In this document: positions 9,523 through 17,353 of the stretch, piece after piece
Layout of the letters: the number at the start of each line of letters is the position of its first letter
How positions within the stretch are numbered: the first letter of the stretch is position 1
Assembly (NCBI GenBank): GCA_963716135.1
Contig: OY970289.1
Coordinates: forward strand, 2,046,001 to 2,110,000
Reading direction: 5' to 3'
DNA: 64,000 nt
Origin: CAVRAW01 sp963716135
GTDB taxonomy: Bacteria > Planctomycetota > Planctomycetia > Pirellulales > JADZDJ01
The notes under the pieces: generated by a model
The model's input: only the letters and a program-made list of their open reading frames with translations
The model's database searches: none
Told to the model about the DNA's origin: nothing
Translations under genes and position numbers: made by a program

Positions 9523-10167
9523 TTAGCCGGGGTGCATCCAGCCATAAATCGCGATACCGATCACAATGAAAAAGAATAATAGTCCGCATAGTGCCAGCAA
9601 CTTCCCCGTAAGCGCAAGTGGATTTGGCGAGGACTGGTCGTCTAGCGCGATGTCATGCTTGAGCGACAGAATCCATTGCCAAGTCGCACTCCCATATTTC
9701 CAAGTGTAACGAAGGAGATCATAACCCGTATCACGCGTCGTAGTAGAAAAAGTGATGATATACGGCTTTGCCCATTTCGCTCCCGCGACGGTTTTTCGCC
9801 CGACGTATGGGGATGCTACCCTAACTCCGCCGTAAGTTGTCCGACAGATGAAAGCAATGGATTTTACTAATGCAATGATGATCGCCCCTACCAAGCTGCC
9901 GATTGCCTCACCAATCGCATTTAATAGCTTCCAACCATAAATTATTATTCCTGCAATCAACTGACCAAATGCTTCGCCGATTGCGACAGCAATTTTGATT
10001 AAGAGAATAATTATCCCGGCAAGTAAGTCTGTCGCTAACTCGAATAGGCTTCCGATTCCCAATCCTACAATACCAGGCAGGGTCGCGAGGAAACCACATT
10101 GTGGACAGGGGTATGGCCTGCCGAAATGATCTGGGTAGACGGGGTGACCGCAGCGCGGGCAATTCAT
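9523..10167 (-). CDS. Zinc-ribbon membrane protein with repeated hydrophobic helices
   Basis: 214 aa from ATG 10167. The N-terminus is a zinc ribbon (CPRCG...CPQCG, residues 3-24). Then come three long, related Gly/Ile-rich hydrophobic segments (residues about 30-100: LLAGIIILLIKIAVAIGEAFG, then LIAGIIIYGWKLLNAIGEA, then LVGAIIIALVKSIAF), an amphipathic Tyr/Arg-rich part and a C-terminal TM helix. The repetition of the pattern GAIII...K..AIGEA looks like an internal duplication of a pore-lining or glycine-zipper-like helix. The function is unknown. Confidence 0.6.
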   Translation of the reverse strand: MNCPRCGHPVYPDHFGRPYPCPQCGFLATLPGIVGLGIGSLFELATDLLAGIIILLIKIAVAIGEAFGQLIAGIIIYGWKLLNAIGEAIGSLVGAIIIALVKSIAFICRTTYGGVRVASPYVGRKTVAGAKWAKPYIITFSTTTRDTGYDLLRYTWKYGSATWQWILSLKHDIALDDQSSPNPLALTGKLLALCGLLFFFIVIGIAIYGWMHPG

Positions 10168-10261
10168 AAAGTGCTCCGTGGAGCACCAAGATTAGACAAT
10201 CTAGCTGGGAACGCGGAGCAATGACGACGGGCTTGCCTGTGGTACTCGGAATTGCGTCATC

Positions 10262-10792
10262 TTAACGGCTATGAATGTCGGTTGTTCGCTCTGTCGCATG
10301 CGTCTGACGACCATACTCAACATCGGTGCGGCCCAAAACGTAATTTACGGCAAGGACTGGAATATTCCCAAGAAACAGCAGCATCTTAAAGCCAAAATTT
10401 GCAGCACTTACAAAATTACGACCAGGATCATTATTGAAATTGAAATCTGCGAACCAAACTCGGTTCCAAAAATAATAGATCGTAACTGCATGACAACCCA
10501 GCGTGAGGGTCAGCATGACAAATAATTGTGTCAAGGTTGCGCGCCGATGCTTATCGGCCTCTAGATTTTTATTGGCCTGCGGACCCAAAAAGAATACTCC
10601 AAACGCCACCATCACAGGTGCGAGTATGTAGATTACGTTCCATGCGCCTTCATCTGCTTCTTGCGGCTTGATTCCGTCCTTGTTGCCCCGACTGAGGAAC
10701 ATAAGGGCATAGAAGACAAATAGCACCAGCCAAATGCAGTAGAGCGTCAGTCGCGCTGCGTGCAATGAAATCCCAGACTTACGGCCGTTCAT
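10262..10792 (-). CDS. Hypothetical four-TM membrane protein
   Basis: 176 aa from ATG 10792, which lies inside the 3' end of the upstream gene (14-bp overlap), so translation is probably coupled. Four hydrophobic segments are visible: LYCIWLVLFVFYALMFL, VIYILAPVMVAFGVFFLG, LFVMLTLTLGCHAVTIYYF and FKMLLFLGNIPVLAVNYVL. The intervening loops are short and charged. No recognised motif. It appears to form a unit with the genes on either side. Confidence 0.6.
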   Translation of the reverse strand: MNGRKSGISLHAARLTLYCIWLVLFVFYALMFLSRGNKDGIKPQEADEGAWNVIYILAPVMVAFGVFFLGPQANKNLEADKHRRATLTQLFVMLTLTLGCHAVTIYYFWNRVWFADFNFNNDPGRNFVSAANFGFKMLLFLGNIPVLAVNYVLGRTDVEYGRQTHATERTTDIHSR

Positions 10793-11483
10793 AATCTGGC
10801 CTCAAGATTGCTTTTTTGATGCTCGTCCAAAGCTTTGGCGCAAGCGACCGAAATCCTGCACTTGTTTCAGGTGTAAATAGCTCTTCGGTCGGTGATACGA
10901 CCGTTTTATATCGGATCTTCTTGGCATTGTCGGACAATGTCGCATTGAGCGATTCAAATGCAAGAAGTCGATTTGAGTCAGACATTTTTTCGATTTGCTC
11001 GAACGATTGGCTGCGATAGCGCTCTCCAAAGTCAATCACAGTCTCTAAAATCCAAGAGGTGCTTTCACGTCTCTCTAGACGGATGTTCGCTCGCCAGTAC
11101 AGCCGTAGATTGTCATTGCCAGCAAGTTGCTGCCATTCCGTTAGTACATTCATTCGATCCGCAGCCAAATCATTCGGTACAACAATCGGCTTGAACGCTC
11201 CATTCATCTTTGCAGCTTCCACCGCCAAGTCCGACTGACTCTGGAGCAGATCACGAATGACGCCTTGAATTTTCGATAGATTCGGTTTGCCGTCCGTCAG
11301 CAACCTAGGTTGAAAATCGGCATCTACAAGATTTGTCGCTTCGCCATAGAGCTTGATTGATTCATCAAATTGTGCCTTGTCAATTCCAAGTGCGGCGGCA
11401 AGGGTATCCACCATCTCATTGTTGCCAGGATGGGTAAAGATTAGTTGACCGACCTTCGAGTCATTCTCCAAACGCATGACCAA
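10779..11483 (-). CDS. Hypothetical soluble protein, possibly the 3' part of a split gene
   Basis: 234 aa from TTG 11483 (an ATG follows two codons later). The protein is helix-rich with no recognised domain. The codons upstream of the start remain protein-like (LAYRPKIFLV) right up to the TGA that ends the gene at 11517-11822, which is in the same frame. There is no good ribosome binding site at the start chosen here. This suggests one original gene interrupted by an in-frame TGA; alternatively two genes are translationally coupled. The 3' end overlaps the following membrane-protein gene by 14 bp. Confidence 0.5.
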   Translation of the reverse strand: MVMRLENDSKVGQLIFTHPGNNEMVDTLAAALGIDKAQFDESIKLYGEATNLVDADFQPRLLTDGKPNLSKIQGVIRDLLQSQSDLAVEAAKMNGAFKPIVVPNDLAADRMNVLTEWQQLAGNDNLRLYWRANIRLERRESTSWILETVIDFGERYRSQSFEQIEKMSDSNRLLAFESLNATLSDNAKKIRYKTVVSPTEELFTPETSAGFRSLAPKLWTSIKKAILRPDYERP

Positions 11484-11516
11484 AAAGATTTTCGGACGAT
11501 ATGCGAGTCCAAGTTT

Positions 11517-11822
11517 TCATTGAAATAATAATTCGATGGAATCCTGCGCCTTCGACCATGCGGCTGCAATCTGTAGCGTTTTGGGATCATCTGCTGCAAT
11601 GGCTGTCTGTGGAAACATTCCCTTCTGCAATCCTGCCTTTGTGAGAATTTCGACAACAGATTGCATAAGGGTCTTTTCCGTTTTCGGCTTACTGCACGAA
11701 CTCACCTCGCCGCAGTCGCAACGGTGTCGGCGAAACAGACCGCCAAGCGCGTTCGGCAACTTTGATTCAACAACGCAGAGAGATAGACACAGAACGATGC
11801 CTACGCGCTTAATATGTCGCAT
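11517..11822 (-). CDS. Short secreted protein, possibly the 5' part of a split gene
   Basis: 101 aa from ATG 11822. The N-terminus is basic then hydrophobic (MRHIKRVGIVLCLSLCVV), a signal peptide or TM anchor. A Cys-rich stretch (CDCGEVSSCSK) follows, then a helical part ending in IELLFQ at a TGA (11517-11519). The next gene continues in the same frame directly after this stop. If read through, the product would be about 345 aa with an N-terminal export signal. Function unknown. Confidence 0.5.
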   Translation of the reverse strand: MRHIKRVGIVLCLSLCVVESKLPNALGGLFRRHRCDCGEVSSCSKPKTEKTLMQSVVEILTKAGLQKGMFPQTAIAADDPKTLQIAAAWSKAQDSIELLFQ

Positions 11823-11910
11823 TGCTGCCTCCCAGTAATCGAGATACCCCCGAAAGAGGGTATGCATTGTAGCAGGCCGTTTTGGGCATTCCAGTAGGCT
11901 CGGCAGCAAT

Positions 11911-12825
11911 CTACTCTGCTCTGGAATTGCTTTTCGGCTGATCTTCGCTGAGCGCGCGTTTGATGTACGGACTTGTAGACTTGGAATACCACCAGAATGC
12001 AAGTGCCTTGGAACGGATCAGCGCGGTTGGTCGGAACAGGAATGCGAGCGAAGCCATAATTCCGCAGACAAACACCCCGATTCGTTCGTGAGCGAGCGGC
12101 CGAAACCATTCGATGATCTGCCTAATCCACTGTGGCCATCTGGTCGCTTGTACAACAGTGAGATCGGATGCCAGTTGGTCATATGTATGCGCGGCCTTCG
12201 GTTTGTCATCCAATTGCAGATATATCGTCGCAAATGCGGCATACGCCTTGACACGTTCCTCTGATGGTCCGAACGTGTCCAAATAGTCTTTGATTGGCTG
12301 TAGCCGTGATACCGTTTCTTTGTTCTTGATTGCAAGGTATGCCTTCACCTTCTCATCACTTGCTTGTTGCGCATTTAGAATCTCGTCAACCGTCATAGTA
12401 CCAGGCGTGATTGGTTTAATTTTTTGCTTGCTGTCATACGCGGGCTGGACTAATGGATCAGGCTGGTGAAACCTAACTTGTTGCATTAAATCTACAATTG
12501 CCGTAAGCCGATCGCTCTCGACCACGGTTGTCTTAATCAACTTGATCGCACCGGGTATGTCGTCTGCGATTGCGTAACTTTCCATCACATCGTGAAGTGG
12601 TCCTAAGTTGATAGATTCGACATGTGCCCACGACTGCGGAACAATGGTGATGCTCGTTCGCGGATCACGTTCACCCGCAATAACGATTCCAAGTACAACG
12701 GCGAACAAAACGGCCACAAAAATGTAGAATGCAACCGTGGCAACCGATCTGCTGAGGATCAAAAGTCCACGACAAGATATCGAACAAAGCCGTCGAAGGA
12801 CCGGAAGACAATCTGGAATCTTCAT
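11911..12825 (-). CDS. Hypothetical membrane protein with helical-repeat domain
   Basis: 304 aa from ATG 12825 (MKIPDCLPVL). One TM helix near the N-terminus (about residues 25-48, TVAFYIFVAVLFAVVLGIVIA), a large soluble helical region with TPR-like spacing (residues 60-235, for instance ERVKAYAAFATIYLQLDDKPKAAHTYDQLA), and a second TM segment (IGVFVCGIMASLAFLF) before a basic tail. It is the promoter-proximal gene of the minus-strand series 12,825-8,963 and is divergent from the restriction enzyme gene at 13,041. Confidence 0.6.
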   Translation of the reverse strand: MKIPDCLPVLRRLCSISCRGLLILSRSVATVAFYIFVAVLFAVVLGIVIAGERDPRTSITIVPQSWAHVESINLGPLHDVMESYAIADDIPGAIKLIKTTVVESDRLTAIVDLMQQVRFHQPDPLVQPAYDSKQKIKPITPGTMTVDEILNAQQASDEKVKAYLAIKNKETVSRLQPIKDYLDTFGPSEERVKAYAAFATIYLQLDDKPKAAHTYDQLASDLTVVQATRWPQWIRQIIEWFRPLAHERIGVFVCGIMASLAFLFRPTALIRSKALAFWWYSKSTSPYIKRALSEDQPKSNSRAE

Positions 12826-12974
12826 GTACACACTATCTGTGAGCAAACTTGAGTCGTTGAACTGTAACCACCGATTTAGGCCAGCAGTATATCAGATGCT
12901 TGGGCTAGTCCCGTGGTGAACATTGCTCGCCACGAAGGGCCAGAATGCATCGAAGCCGTGGCGTCCTAAATTGT

Positions 12975-13002
12975 TTGACAGTGCCATCCGCCTTGATATA
13001 GT
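12975..13002 (+). promoter_or_regulatory. Sigma-70-type promoter for the restriction-modification gene
   Basis: TTGACA at 12975-12980 (perfect -35) and TATAGT at 12997-13002 (5 of 6 for -10) with a 16-nt spacer. The predicted transcript start near 13009 gives a leader of about 30 nt before the ATG at 13041. It lies in the 215-bp gap between divergent genes. Confidence 0.7.
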
Positions 13003-13040
13003 GCTGCTGGCTTTCCCGTGACAGCAATTGAAATCCTTTC

Positions 13041-15827
13041 ATGCCGATTTCCTGGAACGAAATACGCAATAGGGCAATCGCCTTCTCGAAGGAATGGGCT
13101 GAAGTGTCTCGTGAGGACGCCGAAGCTCAGACTTTCTGGAACGAATTCTTCGCCGTATTCGGAATCAAGCGGCGGACCGTCGCCAGCTTCGAGGAGCCGG
13201 TCAAGAAAATTTCTGGCGAGTGGGGATTTATCGACTTGATCTGGCCGGGCACGTTGATCGTTGAACACAAGAGTCGCGGCAAATCGCTGGAGAAGGCTGA
13301 AAGCCAAGCGCTGGAGTACATCCGCAGCCTGAAGGATGCGCATCGGGACGACGAAATCCCCCGCTATGTAATAGTGAGCGACTTCGCCCGAATTGCGCTG
13401 CACGACTTGGAGGAAAACAAGTCCATCATCATCGAGTTGGCCGATCTGTACCAGCAAGTCGATCATTTCGCCTTCATTCCCGGCTACATACAGCACAGGC
13501 TAGACCCTGAAGACCCCGCTAACATCAAGGCCGCTGAATTATTGGGCGACCTGCACGATGCCTTAGAGGCTGGCGGGTATGCCGGTCACGAACTGGAGCG
13601 GTTCCTTGTACGGGTTCTGTTTTGCTTGTTCGCTGAAGATACTAATTTGTTCGAGCGGAATACTTTTACTGAATACGTCCTTAATCACACTAATGAGGAC
13701 GGTTCCGATCTCGGATCGCAATTGGCCCGATTGTTTCAGGTGCTAAACACCGACAAGCCTAAACGGCAAAGAAATCTGCTGGAAGAATTAGCCGACCTCC
13801 CCTATGTGAATGGGGAACTATTTGCCGAATCACTCGGCTTCGCCGACTTCAACCGCGATATGCGGGACCGGCTCTTGGCTTGCTGTCGATTTGATTGGAG
13901 TCGAATTTCACCGGCCGTGTTCGGATCGCTGTTCCAAAGCGTCATGTTGCCCCGTGAACGGCGGCAGATGGGTGGGCATTACACTTCAGAGCGAGACATC
14001 CTGAAGGTGGTCCGCTCTCTGTTTCTCAACGACCTGCGGGCGGAATTCGAGAAAGTCAAAGAGAACAAGAATCGTCTACAAGATTTTCACCAGAGGATCG
14101 GGCGTCTTACATTTTTCGATCCAGCTTGTGGCTGCGGCAACTTTCTTGTGGTGACGTATCGAGAGTTGCGACTGTTGGAAATCGAAGTGTTGAAGATATT
14201 ACTCAAAAGCCAACAGGTATACGACATCCACACGCTGTCGCAGGTAGATGTGGATGCAATGTACGGCATTGAGATCAGCGAGTTTCCCGCACGCATTGCC
14301 GAGGTAGCTTTGTGGCTGGTAGACCACCAAATGAATCAGCGTTTGAGCGAGGCGTTCGGACAATATTTTGTTCGGCTTCCGTTGCGTAAGAGTGCCAAGA
14401 TTGTTGTCGCCAATGCACTGCGGATCGATTGGCGCGATGTGCTGCCGCCGGAGAAATGCTCCTACGTGTTGGGCAATCCGCCGTTTGTAGGTAAGAAAGA
14501 GCAAACCAAAGAGCAAAAAGCTGACATGAAGTTAGTATTCGGCAAACTTAAGGGCCTCGGAGTCCTCGATTACGTCAGTTGTTGGTATGTGAAAGCCGCT
14601 GAATACATGGGCGATTTCAATATTGAATGTGCTTTCGTTTCAACGAACTCGATCACGCAAGGCGAACAAGTTGGCATTCTATGGAAAGAACTTATCGTGA
14701 AGTACGGCATAGTAATCAATTTCGCCCACCGAACATTTGCCTGGCAAAGTGAGGCTCGCGGCAAAGCTCACGTCCATGTCGTCATTATTGGATTCTCGAA
14801 GAAAGATCGCGCAGAGAAAGTCCTTTTTGATTATCAGAATCCGAAGGCTGATCCCACTCACACCCGTGTCTTGCGAATCTGTCCCTATCTTGCGGATGCG
14901 CCGACTGTGTTCATTTATAAACGATCAAAGCCAGTGTCCACCGTGCCACTAATGAATTATGGCAGCATGGCGAACGATAAAAAGAAAGCCGAGAAAGGAC
15001 TTGGCAATCTGATTCTCGACGCGAAGAGCCGCAAGCAGCTTCTCCAAGAAACTCCAGCCATTGCGCCATTTATCAGGCCATTCATGGGGAGTCAGGAATT
15101 TATTAACAACAAGAAGCGGTGGTGCCTCTGGTTGGCCGACGCACCCGCTCAACTAATGCGATCTTCTCCAATTGTTATGCAGCGCATCGACGCGGTTCGG
15201 AAATGCCGGTCGGAAAGCAACAGAAAGGAAACGCGGAAACTTGCATTGACTCCAGCTTTGTTTGGGGAAATCCGTCAACCGAAGGCCCAATATTTAATCG
15301 TTCCAAAAGTTTCATCGGAGAGTAGGAATTATTTGCCAGTAGGTTTCGTTAAGCCGAACGTGATCGCTAATGGAAGCGCCTTTATAATTCCAGATGCCCG
15401 CCTTTATCATTTCGGCGTGCTCTCATCGGCTATGCATGTCGCGTGGATGAGATATACGTGTGGGCGAATGAAATCTGACTACCAGCACTCGGCGCAACTC
15501 GTCTACAACAACTATCCATGGCCGGAAGCACCAACGGACAAGCAGAAAGCGACGGTTGAGGAAAACGCACAGGCGGTGTTGGATGCTCGTGCCGAGTTTC
15601 CTGACTCAAACCTAGCCGATTTATACGATCCGCTCACAATGCCGGCTAAGTTGGTTAGAGCGCACGCGCAATTGGATCGCGCGGTGGATGCCTGCTATCG
15701 GAGTAGTCCGTTTGAAACAGATCGTCAGCGGGTAGAGTTTTTGTTCGGACTCTACGAGAAGATCACCTCGCCGCTGACTTCTGGACTGCCAGAACGCAAA
15801 CACCGTCCTGGCAAGAAACGGACGTGA
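13041..15827 (+). CDS. MmeI-like Type IIL restriction enzyme/N6-adenine methyltransferase
   Basis: 928 aa, full length for this family of single-chain enzymes. The N-terminal nuclease motif is visible as D65-x9-E75-H-K77 (IDLIWPG...VEHKS), the same spacing as the PD-ExK site of MmeI. A helical connector follows, then the methyltransferase: HYTSERDILKVV near residue 315, SAM-binding motif I FFDPACGCGNF (about 356-366) and catalytic motif IV NPPF (about 478-481), the gamma-class adenine methylase order. The C-terminal 250 residues would be the target recognition domain. In this family one polypeptide methylates one strand of its asymmetric site and cuts at a fixed distance. Two small genes follow closely. 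Confidence 0.9.
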   Translation: MPISWNEIRNRAIAFSKEWAEVSREDAEAQTFWNEFFAVFGIKRRTVASFEEPVKKISGEWGFIDLIWPGTLIVEHKSRGKSLEKAESQALEYIRSLKDAHRDDEIPRYVIVSDFARIALHDLEENKSIIIELADLYQQVDHFAFIPGYIQHRLDPEDPANIKAAELLGDLHDALEAGGYAGHELERFLVRVLFCLFAEDTNLFERNTFTEYVLNHTNEDGSDLGSQLARLFQVLNTDKPKRQRNLLEELADLPYVNGELFAESLGFADFNRDMRDRLLACCRFDWSRISPAVFGSLFQSVMLPRERRQMGGHYTSERDILKVVRSLFLNDLRAEFEKVKENKNRLQDFHQRIGRLTFFDPACGCGNFLVVTYRELRLLEIEVLKILLKSQQVYDIHTLSQVDVDAMYGIEISEFPARIAEVALWLVDHQMNQRLSEAFGQYFVRLPLRKSAKIVVANALRIDWRDVLPPEKCSYVLGNPPFVGKKEQTKEQKADMKLVFGKLKGLGVLDYVSCWYVKAAEYMGDFNIECAFVSTNSITQGEQVGILWKELIVKYGIVINFAHRTFAWQSEARGKAHVHVVIIGFSKKDRAEKVLFDYQNPKADPTHTRVLRICPYLADAPTVFIYKRSKPVSTVPLMNYGSMANDKKKAEKGLGNLILDAKSRKQLLQETPAIAPFIRPFMGSQEFINNKKRWCLWLADAPAQLMRSSPIVMQRIDAVRKCRSESNRKETRKLALTPALFGEIRQPKAQYLIVPKVSSESRNYLPVGFVKPNVIANGSAFIIPDARLYHFGVLSSAMHVAWMRYTCGRMKSDYQHSAQLVYNNYPWPEAPTDKQKATVEENAQAVLDARAEFPDSNLADLYDPLTMPAKLVRAHAQLDRAVDACYRSSPFETDRQRVEFLFGLYEKITSPLTSGLPERKHRPGKKRT

Positions 15828-15833
15828 CAAAAC

Positions 15834-16070
15834 ATGGAAACAATCGAACTCCAGTGGACGATAACACAATCGAACGCTCGTAGAATTGCGCAGGAAGCTG
15901 CGCGTCAATACCCCGAAAAGGCGAAAGAGTTTACTGACGCTGCGGAAGCTTTGTGCCGAAAGCAAGTGCCCATAGATGAGAAGGAATTTGCGATGCGTCA
16001 GAGCGAATTGTCAAGGTTGCACCAAGACATTCTTATGTATGGCGATCTCTGTGGTCGTCCATTCATTTGA
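15834..16070 (+). CDS. Small hypothetical protein downstream of the restriction enzyme
   Basis: 78 aa from ATG 15834, only 6 bp after the restriction enzyme stop, so clearly in the same operon. The product is predicted all-helical and charged (ITQSNARRIAQEAARQYPEK..., SELSRLHQDILMYG), with no motif I recognise. The next gene begins within 15 bp of its end or overlaps it if a TTG start at 16067 is used. Confidence 0.6.
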   Translation: METIELQWTITQSNARRIAQEAARQYPEKAKEFTDAAEALCRKQVPIDEKEFAMRQSELSRLHQDILMYGDLCGRPFI

Positions 16071-16084
16071 AATTCGGACTATGT

Positions 16085-16732
16085 ATGGCAACCGTTGATT
16101 TTCACAAGAAGCTCATCGAGCAATTAGATTTTTTGGAGAGTTCGTGCCGCTTATACGACGACGGCAAGCTGCATGAAGCGATTCGGATCGCACAAGCTCT
16201 TCGTGTACTTTTTCACACGACCAATGTCTCGACCTCTATCCTCACCCATCTCAATGCTGAGTCGATTCAGTTGCTATCGTCGGCCAAAGCGGCTCCAGGG
16301 CAGCACGAGTGGTGTTCGCTGGTTGAAACTAGCTGGATTGCAGGTTTAGGGAATCCATTTCTAGCAAAGCCGAAACTTGACGGAGCGCTCCCCGGCCAAT
16401 TCATTCCATTCGTCGAATGGCGGGGGAAAGAGCGAGTTTGGTTCACAAGAGGCAGCACCCGTCGGGATTTCGTGCTTTGGGCAGCCAACAAAGATGGTGG
16501 GTCGCACGTCGATGATAAAATTCCGCTCAACTATGAGGAAGCAAAGAGCGGAAGCGGCTTCGGAATAAAGGTAACCGCGATTATTGATGATGAGGGGCGA
16601 TCTACTCCAATTCCACCAGAGCAACAAGAAGTGAAACAATTAGAAAACATGCATCTGGCGTGCCTACGGCAAATCGGATTTGAGGTATTGCACAGCCCTG
16701 ATCTTTTGAAATTGCGGAATCCGCCCAGCTAG
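16085..16732 (+). CDS. Hypothetical protein in the restriction operon
   Basis: 215 aa from ATG 16085; a TTG at 16067 would add six residues and overlap the previous stop. The N-terminal half is helical (FHKKLIEQLDFLESSCRLYDDGK), the C-terminal half beta-rich (FVEWRGKERVWFTRGSTRRDFVLWAAN). I recall unnamed proteins of this layout beside restriction and other defence genes, but no activity is known. It ends 6 bp before the stop of the convergent gene at 16739, with no terminator visible between them. Confidence 0.55.
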   Translation: MATVDFHKKLIEQLDFLESSCRLYDDGKLHEAIRIAQALRVLFHTTNVSTSILTHLNAESIQLLSSAKAAPGQHEWCSLVETSWIAGLGNPFLAKPKLDGALPGQFIPFVEWRGKERVWFTRGSTRRDFVLWAANKDGGSHVDDKIPLNYEEAKSGSGFGIKVTAIIDDEGRSTPIPPEQQEVKQLENMHLACLRQIGFEVLHSPDLLKLRNPPS

Positions 16733-16738
16733 CGAATC

Positions 16739-17353
16739 CTATTGGGCTGTCTGTTGATCGAACAAAGTCAGAATCCGATCTAGTTGCGCGTCCCACCAAT
16801 TGACAGCTTGCGCGGCAACATCCTGCTCCGATTGTCCTTCAAAAGCGCCAGTCCTTATCGTGGACTCGACAGCCGGAAACTCCTGTGGTGGAAGAGCAAC
16901 ACAGACATCGAGAAGATTAACTCTTAGTTGGATGCCGGCCTGGCCAAGAGGCGGTCCATAGACCGCCGCGCGGGAGAATCCGAATTCATACTGCTTAACG
17001 ACATTATTTCGTTCACAGTCGATGAATTGCCAAAAAATAGCAGGCTCAGGCTTAGTGCTCCGAAGAATGTCCCACTCAGTATCAATGATCTTTTTAAGTA
17101 CGGGATTCGTCGGCGCATCAACCTTGTGAAGCACTGACCCCACGGCACGCAAAAGCGTTGTCACCGCTACCCACATCACGCGAAGTGACGCGCCTGTGGC
17201 CTGGGTTGAATAGGTATTATATGCCCACTTGCAATCGTTCAGGACTCTCTCCGCCGTGAGCCTAAACGGTTTTGATGGTGAACCCTTTGCATACAACAAC
17301 AATTTGGATGGTTCATCTTGCATGGCAGTAATTATATCACTCGTCCTTGCCAT
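16739..17353 (-). CDS. Hypothetical protein paired with HNH protein
   Basis: 204 aa from ATG 17353, which overlaps the end of the HNH gene by 17 bp; the frame is open further upstream only as a shadow of that gene. It is mostly helical in the first half (FRLTAERVLNDCKWAYNTY..., LRVMWVAVTTLLRAVGSVLHKVD), with a middle strand region containing EWDILRSTKPEPAIFWQFID and a C-terminal helix. No family recognised. The tight overlap implies co-translation with the HNH protein. Confidence 0.6.
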   Translation of the reverse strand: MARTSDIITAMQDEPSKLLLYAKGSPSKPFRLTAERVLNDCKWAYNTYSTQATGASLRVMWVAVTTLLRAVGSVLHKVDAPTNPVLKKIIDTEWDILRSTKPEPAIFWQFIDCERNNVVKQYEFGFSRAAVYGPPLGQAGIQLRVNLLDVCVALPPQEFPAVESTIRTGAFEGQSEQDVAAQAVNWWDAQLDRILTLFDQQTAQ

